Assembly (NCBI GenBank): GCA_905236365.1
Contig: CAJOPP010000043.1
Span: forward strand, 1 to 10,494
Source of the DNA: an uncultured Lachnospiraceae bacterium
Lineage (GTDB): Bacteria; Bacillota; Clostridia; Lachnospirales; Lachnospiraceae
Reading direction: 5' to 3'
Length of the DNA: 10,494 bases
Below, piece after piece: positions 6,919-10,494 of this stretch (position 1 is its first letter; every line of letters begins with the position of its first letter). The notes under the pieces were generated by a model. That model saw only the letters and a program-made list of their open reading frames with translations. It did not search any database and had not been told where the DNA came from. The position numbers were made by a program, and so were the translations under genes.

Positions 6919-7815
6919 TCACGATACATTTGCCCTGGGATGTGCCTTCTCATATACTTCTTTCAACTTGGTATCAGCATTCGTTTTTACATAAATCTGT
7001 GTTGTAGAAATATCAGAATGTCCTAACATTTCTTGTACCGATTTAAGATCTGCTCCATTATTCACCAAATGCATCGCAAAAGAATGTCGAATCGTATGTG
7101 GTGTAATATCTTTTTTTATTCCTGCTTTTGAAGAATAATATTTTATTATTTTCCAAAAGCCTTGTCGCGTCATCGGTGTCCCTTGACAATTTGTAAAAAG
7201 ATATTCTTGATTTTCCTGACACAATGCTTGTCTGGCATTTGAGAGATAATTATCCAAGGCAGCTTTTGTCTCATTTGTGAACGGAATCACCCGTTCTTTA
7301 TCATTGCTGTCATGACAGTGTATATAATTCATAGATAAATTAATATCCTGCGTTTTTAAAGCAATCAATTCCGAAACCCTGATACCGGTAGCATAAAGCA
7401 ATTCCAACATTGCTTTATCCCGAATATCCTTCGGCGATGACCCGGCCGGTTGTTCTAGTAAAAGATTCACTTCCTCAACCGACAATATAACCGGTGTCTT
7501 TTTTTCAATCTTAGGCGGTTTTAAAGATTCACTAGGATCTTCAGTAATTACCCCCTGTTTTAACAAAAACAAAAAGAATGCTTTTATTGATGCGATATTT
7601 CTTGATACAGTAGCAGAAGACAATCCCTGTTTCTCAATCATTAATATATATGAATTAAGATTAGTTCCCGTAACCTGTTCCCATGACCTGCAGTCATTCT
7701 CCGTTAAAAAATGAGTCAGCTTTAGCAGATCTCTTTTATAAGATGCAATTGTATTCTTACTTGCCCGTTTTATATTTTCTAAATATTCCACAAACGCATC
7801 AATCTTTTGTAACAT
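6919..7815 (-). CDS. xerD: Site-specific tyrosine recombinase XerD
   Basis: This 298-residue recombinase is the size typical of Xer proteins. With a XerC-type partner it would resolve chromosome dimers at dif sites. The N-terminal SAM-like core-binding domain spans about 1-85. The catalytic domain has the full set: R146 (ATGIRVSEL), K173 in the beta-hairpin, H240 and R243 (HTIRHSFAMHL), H266 (LGHSDISTTQIY) and the nucleophile Y275. The ATG follows GAGGGG (7823-7828) with a 7-nt spacer. The gene has its own promoter and terminator. The nearby SpoIIM-like gene echoes the spoIIM-fur-xerD region of B. subtilis, which favours a housekeeping Xer over a mobile-element integrase; no att sites or phage genes are seen. 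XerD versus XerC cannot be fully settled from sequence alone. Confidence 0.92.
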   Translation of the reverse strand: MLQKIDAFVEYLENIKRASKNTIASYKRDLLKLTHFLTENDCRSWEQVTGTNLNSYILMIEKQGLSSATVSRNIASIKAFFLFLLKQGVITEDPSESLKPPKIEKKTPVILSVEEVNLLLEQPAGSSPKDIRDKAMLELLYATGIRVSELIALKTQDINLSMNYIHCHDSNDKERVIPFTNETKAALDNYLSNARQALCQENQEYLFTNCQGTPMTRQGFWKIIKYYSSKAGIKKDITPHTIRHSFAMHLVNNGADLKSVQEMLGHSDISTTQIYVKTNADTKLKEVYEKAHPRANVS

Positions 7816-7850
7816 TCTCTAACCCCTCATTCAATGTAATTATTAACTCT

Positions 7851-7879
7851 ATTATAAGGTCTAATTTACATAAAATCAA
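7851..7879 (-). promoter_or_regulatory. Sigma-A promoter of xerD
   Basis: On the minus strand TTGATT (7874-7879), a 17-nt spacer and TATAAT (7851-7856) form a near-consensus promoter. It starts near 7844, giving a short leader of about 29 nt before the ATG. This lets xerD be expressed independently of the upstream SpoIIM-like gene. Confidence 0.75.
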
Positions 7880-7958
7880 ACATTATTTTTTCAAGAATCC
7901 TTATAAACAAAGGCTTTAAGGGGAATTTCTACAAAATGGGGTATTTACATAATATTCA

Positions 7959-8543
7959 TTACACTATATGTTGAAAAATTTTCATCAAAAAATTTTTTTG
8001 GTATTTTATTTCCCAAAAAAATGCAAAAAAAATCAGAAGAAAGATCATAAAAACCTTCGTCAAATATTGCAATGTATTTCCATTACCATAGCACATGTTC
8101 TTTTTTTGTGCGCCTATTAAAAACCATTTTCCAGCAAGAAAAATTCCAAAACCATATAATAAATAATGTGGAAAAAAGCAAAAAAAACTATACAATATTC
8201 CGTTGAATCCAAACTGAATCAAAAGACTACTTGTGATCATACCATAGCTCAGTCCAAACAAAAAATTGTATAAAAACGATGTAATTGGATACGATACAAG
8301 TATTGTCAACAATACAAATAAAATAATCTGACATCCTCTTCTTTTTAAAATATATAACGACAATTTCCATAATGGTAAATCCATAACTGCTCCAATCTTA
8401 TAATCCTCCAATCCCTGTCCTGCATAACTTCCTTTAATACAATCAATACATGTTAAATAAATGACCGTTCCCAGAACCACTCCCAATAAAACCGGAAAAA
8501 ATGTATACAATAAAATTTTGTTAGGCTCTTTCCTTCTTCCCAT
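7959..8543 (-). CDS. SpoIIM-like (stage II sporulation protein M family) membrane protein
   Basis: From ATG 8541-8543 the product is 194 residues with about five membrane segments (roughly 11-31, 71-87, 89-110, 115-138 and 160-178). This is close to B. subtilis SpoIIM (about 214 residues, five segments). The stretch around FPHYLLYGFGIFLAG (124-138) resembles the LP-N/H-hydrophobic motif of the family. SpoIIM is part of the DMP complex that degrades septal peptidoglycan during engulfment in sporulation. Gene context (close to xerD) supports the assignment, but similarity is distant. The frame is open further upstream to 8738, but the first codons there encode the rny terminator hairpin, so that start is not believable. 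ATG 8643-8645 is another option. None of the starts has a good ribosome site, so the true start is uncertain. Confidence 0.65.
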   Translation of the reverse strand: MGRRKEPNKILLYTFFPVLLGVVLGTVIYLTCIDCIKGSYAGQGLEDYKIGAVMDLPLWKLSLYILKRRGCQIILFVLLTILVSYPITSFLYNFLFGLSYGMITSSLLIQFGFNGILYSFFCFFPHYLLYGFGIFLAGKWFLIGAQKKNMCYGNGNTLQYLTKVFMIFLLIFFAFFWEIKYQKNFLMKIFQHIV

Positions 8544-8691
8544 ATAATCTTCAATTATCCCCTTTTTTAACTTAATCACGAATCTTTCAAAAAAACACAC
8601 CAAATTATCACAATAAGATTCATCTTTCGACTTTATAATAAACATGAAACCGATTTTTCGGCTACTATCTTTAATATATGAACGATGGTAT

Positions 8692-8726
8692 AAAAAAAGA
8701 ACCCAAGCCATATAGGTTTGGGTTCT
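8692..8726 (-). terminator. Rho-independent terminator of rny
   Basis: A 12-bp stem with a single G-U pair (8715-8726 with 8698-8709) encloses the loop ATATA and is followed on the minus strand by seven Ts (8692-8698). It begins about 30 nt after the rny stop codon. It is one of the clearest terminators in the window. Confidence 0.92.
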
Positions 8727-8756
8727 GAATTCTTTCATAGCAAATTGCTTTTTCGT

Positions 8757-10307
8757 TTATTTGGCATAATCCGTAACACGTGACTCACGAATTAAGTTAA
8801 CCTTAATCTGTCCAGGATATTCTAACTCACTTTCAATCTGTTTTGAAATATCTCTGGCTAAAAGTACCATGTCAGCATCATTTACCTGCTCTGGAACAAC
8901 CATAATACGAATCTCTCTACCTGCCTGAATAGCAAAAGTTTTATCTACACCCTTAAAGCTATTAGCAATATCTTCCAACTGCTTTAATCTTGTGGTGTAT
9001 GTCTCCAATGTCTCACGTCTTGCACCTGGACGAGCTGCAGAAATCGTATCTGCTGCTTGCACAATACATGCAATTAATGACTCCGGTTCTACATCACCAT
9101 GATGTGCTTCCACTGCATTGATAACAATAGCAGATTCCTTATATTTCCTACATAAGTCCACACCAATTTGAATATGAGAACCTTCCATTTCATGATCCAC
9201 AGATTTACCAATATCATGTAAAAGACCTGCCCGCTTAGCTATGCGAACATCAACACCAATCTCAGCAGCCAACAAACCACATAATTGTGCTACTTCAATC
9301 GAATGTTTCAATGCATTCTGCCCATAACTCGTTCGATATTTCATTTTACCAAGTAATCTAACAAGTTCTGGATGAAGACCTTGAACACCAACCTCCAGGG
9401 TAGCATTCTCTCCTTCTTCCCGCATCATTTGCTCTACTTCCTTTTGAGCTTTTTCTACCATTTCTTCAATTCTTGCAGGATGAATTCTTCCATCCACAAT
9501 CAATTTTTCAAGGGCAATTCTAGCCACTTCTCTTCTTACCGGATCAAAACTAGATAAAATGACAGCTTCCGGCGTATCATCAATAATCAAGTCAACACCT
9601 GTCATCGTCTCCAAAGTACGTATATTACGTCCTTCACGACCGATAATTCTACCTTTCATCTCATCATTTGGTAATTGTACTAAAGAAATTGTAGTCTCGG
9701 CAACATGATCTACAGCACATTTTTGAATTGCTGTAACAACATATTCCTTAGCCTTTTTACCTGCTTCTTCTTTTGCTCTGGTCTCTAATTCTTTGACCAG
9801 AACTGCGGTTTCATGTTTTACTTCATCTTCAACAGTCTTTAATAAATATTCTTTTGCCTGTTCAGAGGTTAATCCAGAGACTCGCTCCAGTTCCTGTAGT
9901 CTTTTTGACTCAAGCTCTTCCACTTTTACTTTCTGCTTTTCCAAAGCCTGTTCTCTAGTTGCAAGGTTCGCTTCTCTTTTCTCGACTGCCTCTGTCTTCC
10001 GATCCAGATTCTCTTCGCGTGAAAGAACACGCTTCTCCATTTTCTGAATCTCATTCCGACGATCCTTGATCTCTTTATCAAGATCATTCTTAGTCTTAAT
10101 CGACTCTTCCTTTGCTTCTAGGAGAATTTCCTTTTTCTTAGCTTCAGCATTCTTTACAGCTTCATCAATTATCTCTCTCGCTCTGTCTTCCGCTGCTGCA
10201 TTCTTCTTTTCTACAATACTCTTACGATACGTAAGTGCCAGAAACCATGTAGCAACAATAGCAACAATCAAAATAATGATAAAAGCTATCCAATAGCCTA
10301 ATTCCAC
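8757..10307 (-). CDS. rny: Ribonuclease Y
   Basis: RNase Y is the membrane-anchored endoribonuclease that starts mRNA decay in many Firmicutes and can form part of a degradosome-like network. The 516-residue length is usual for the family. An N-terminal membrane segment (about 4-26) is followed by a long charged coiled coil (about 30-190). The KH RNA-binding domain contains GREGRNIR (223-230). The HD domain contains the metal ligands H364-D365 in LLHDIGKS and the AHHGD motif (401-405). The start is GTG (10305-10307), 7 nt after a perfect AGGAGG (10315-10320). It has a consensus promoter and a strong terminator, so it is probably monocistronic. The call is secure. Confidence 0.98.
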   Translation of the reverse strand: MELGYWIAFIIILIVAIVATWFLALTYRKSIVEKKNAAAEDRAREIIDEAVKNAEAKKKEILLEAKEESIKTKNDLDKEIKDRRNEIQKMEKRVLSREENLDRKTEAVEKREANLATREQALEKQKVKVEELESKRLQELERVSGLTSEQAKEYLLKTVEDEVKHETAVLVKELETRAKEEAGKKAKEYVVTAIQKCAVDHVAETTISLVQLPNDEMKGRIIGREGRNIRTLETMTGVDLIIDDTPEAVILSSFDPVRREVARIALEKLIVDGRIHPARIEEMVEKAQKEVEQMMREEGENATLEVGVQGLHPELVRLLGKMKYRTSYGQNALKHSIEVAQLCGLLAAEIGVDVRIAKRAGLLHDIGKSVDHEMEGSHIQIGVDLCRKYKESAIVINAVEAHHGDVEPESLIACIVQAADTISAARPGARRETLETYTTRLKQLEDIANSFKGVDKTFAIQAGREIRIMVVPEQVNDADMVLLARDISKQIESELEYPGQIKVNLIRESRVTDYAK

Positions 10308-10335
10308 AGGAGCACCTCCTTATTAAATTTTCAAC

Positions 10336-10352
10336 GCACTTGGCATAAGTGC
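10336..10352 (-). other. Small hairpin in the rny leader
   Basis: GCACTT (10347-10352 on the minus strand) pairs with AAGTGC (10336-10341) around a 5-nt loop, between the start of transcription and the ribosome site. Hairpins near a 5' end can stabilise mRNA; a role in rny control is only a guess. Confidence 0.45.
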
Positions 10353-10361
10353 AACAGTTAA

Positions 10362-10390
10362 ATTCTATCGTTTTTTGTACAATATGTCAA
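10362..10390 (-). promoter_or_regulatory. Sigma-A promoter of rny
   Basis: On the minus strand a perfect TTGACA (10385-10390), a 17-nt spacer and TAGAAT (10362-10367) form a strong promoter. Transcription would start near 10355, giving a leader of about 48 nt. Upstream of it are a 16-bp near-palindrome GGTTACAATTGTTACC (10420-10435) and the palindrome GGGTTAACCC (10442-10451), either of which might be a regulator site. Confidence 0.85.
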
Positions 10391-10454
10391 GTAAAACTCA
10401 AAAAAATAATAACATAATAGGTTACAATTGTTACCATTCACGGGTTAACCCATC

Positions 10455-10485
10455 AAAAAATCCCCACCTGTAACAGCAGGGATTT
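10455..10485 (-). terminator. Terminator of a minus-strand gene beyond the right edge
   Basis: On the minus strand AAATCCC (10479-10485) pairs with GGGATTT (10458-10464), with a possible inner CTG/CAG pairing, and a run of Ts follows. It implies that a gene on the same strand ends just outside the window. In related genomes recA/recX often precede rny, but nothing of such a gene is visible here. Confidence 0.7.
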
Positions 10486-10494
10486 GTGCTTTAA

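Noticed and set aside
6919..7815. Phage or integrative-element integrase
   Set aside because: Length and domain plan fit chromosomal Xer recombinases, and no tRNA, att repeats or phage genes are nearby.
10420..10451. Possible third copy of the A/B element near the rny promoter
   Set aside because: GGTTACAATTGTTACC and GGGTTAACCC resemble the element ends, but there is no hairpin with the loop words, no GGTATAAT block and no TACGC; probably unrelated palindromes.
1..10494. CRISPR array, tRNA or rRNA genes
   Set aside because: No regularly spaced direct repeats with unique spacers, and no tRNA-like or rRNA-like sequence, were noticed on either strand.

Overview
The window looks like chromosome from a low-GC, Gram-positive, anaerobic gut-type bacterium, most likely a Lachnospiraceae member (Roseburia, Agathobacter or Butyrivibrio relatives). 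This is inferred from AT-rich spacers with classical sigma-A promoters and strong AGGAGG-type ribosome sites, an AmyE-type secreted alpha-amylase with a CBM26-like module and Lachnospiraceae-style Ig-like surface domains, cell-wall-binding-repeat proteins with CAP domains, and a SpoIIM-like/XerD/RNase Y neighbourhood. No species can be named from the sequence alone.

Layout, left to right. (1) 1-2832, minus: the first 944 codons of a large secreted modular alpha-amylase whose C-terminus lies off the left edge, ending inside a 51/54-bp tandem repeat. (2) 2833-3244: divergent spacer with the amylase promoter, an aroC-directed promoter, and a structured inverted-repeat element (element A). (3) 3245-4348, plus: aroC, chorismate synthase, closed by a strong and probably bidirectional terminator. 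(4) 4580-6511, minus: a two-gene operon of secreted wall-binding-repeat/CAP proteins, with a sigma-A promoter and a 40-bp near-palindrome in its leader. (5) 6560-6918: spacer holding that promoter, a second structured element (element B) and the xerD terminator. (6) 6919-7815, minus: xerD with its own promoter. (7) 7959-8543, minus: a SpoIIM-like membrane protein. (8) 8757-10307, minus: rny (RNase Y), with a textbook promoter and terminator. (9) 10455-10485: terminator of a minus-strand gene beyond the right edge.

The genes are mostly separate transcription units: core housekeeping (aroC, rny, xerD), a sporulation-type membrane protein, and surface or secreted proteins (the amylase for starch, the CAP pair for the cell wall). 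The SpoIIM-XerD proximity recalls the spoIIM-fur-xerD region of Bacillus subtilis.

The most interesting structure is non-coding. Elements A and B share a core of about 110 bp in the same orientation: TACGC, a hairpin whose stem differs completely but stays paired while its loop words GCTT and CATTCCA are kept, then GGTATAAT, TACGC, and a GTTAC/GTAAC end. This pattern suggests a dispersed structured element (a MITE-like repeat or a small RNA family). One copy sits directly upstream of aroC and may supply part of its promoter and leader.
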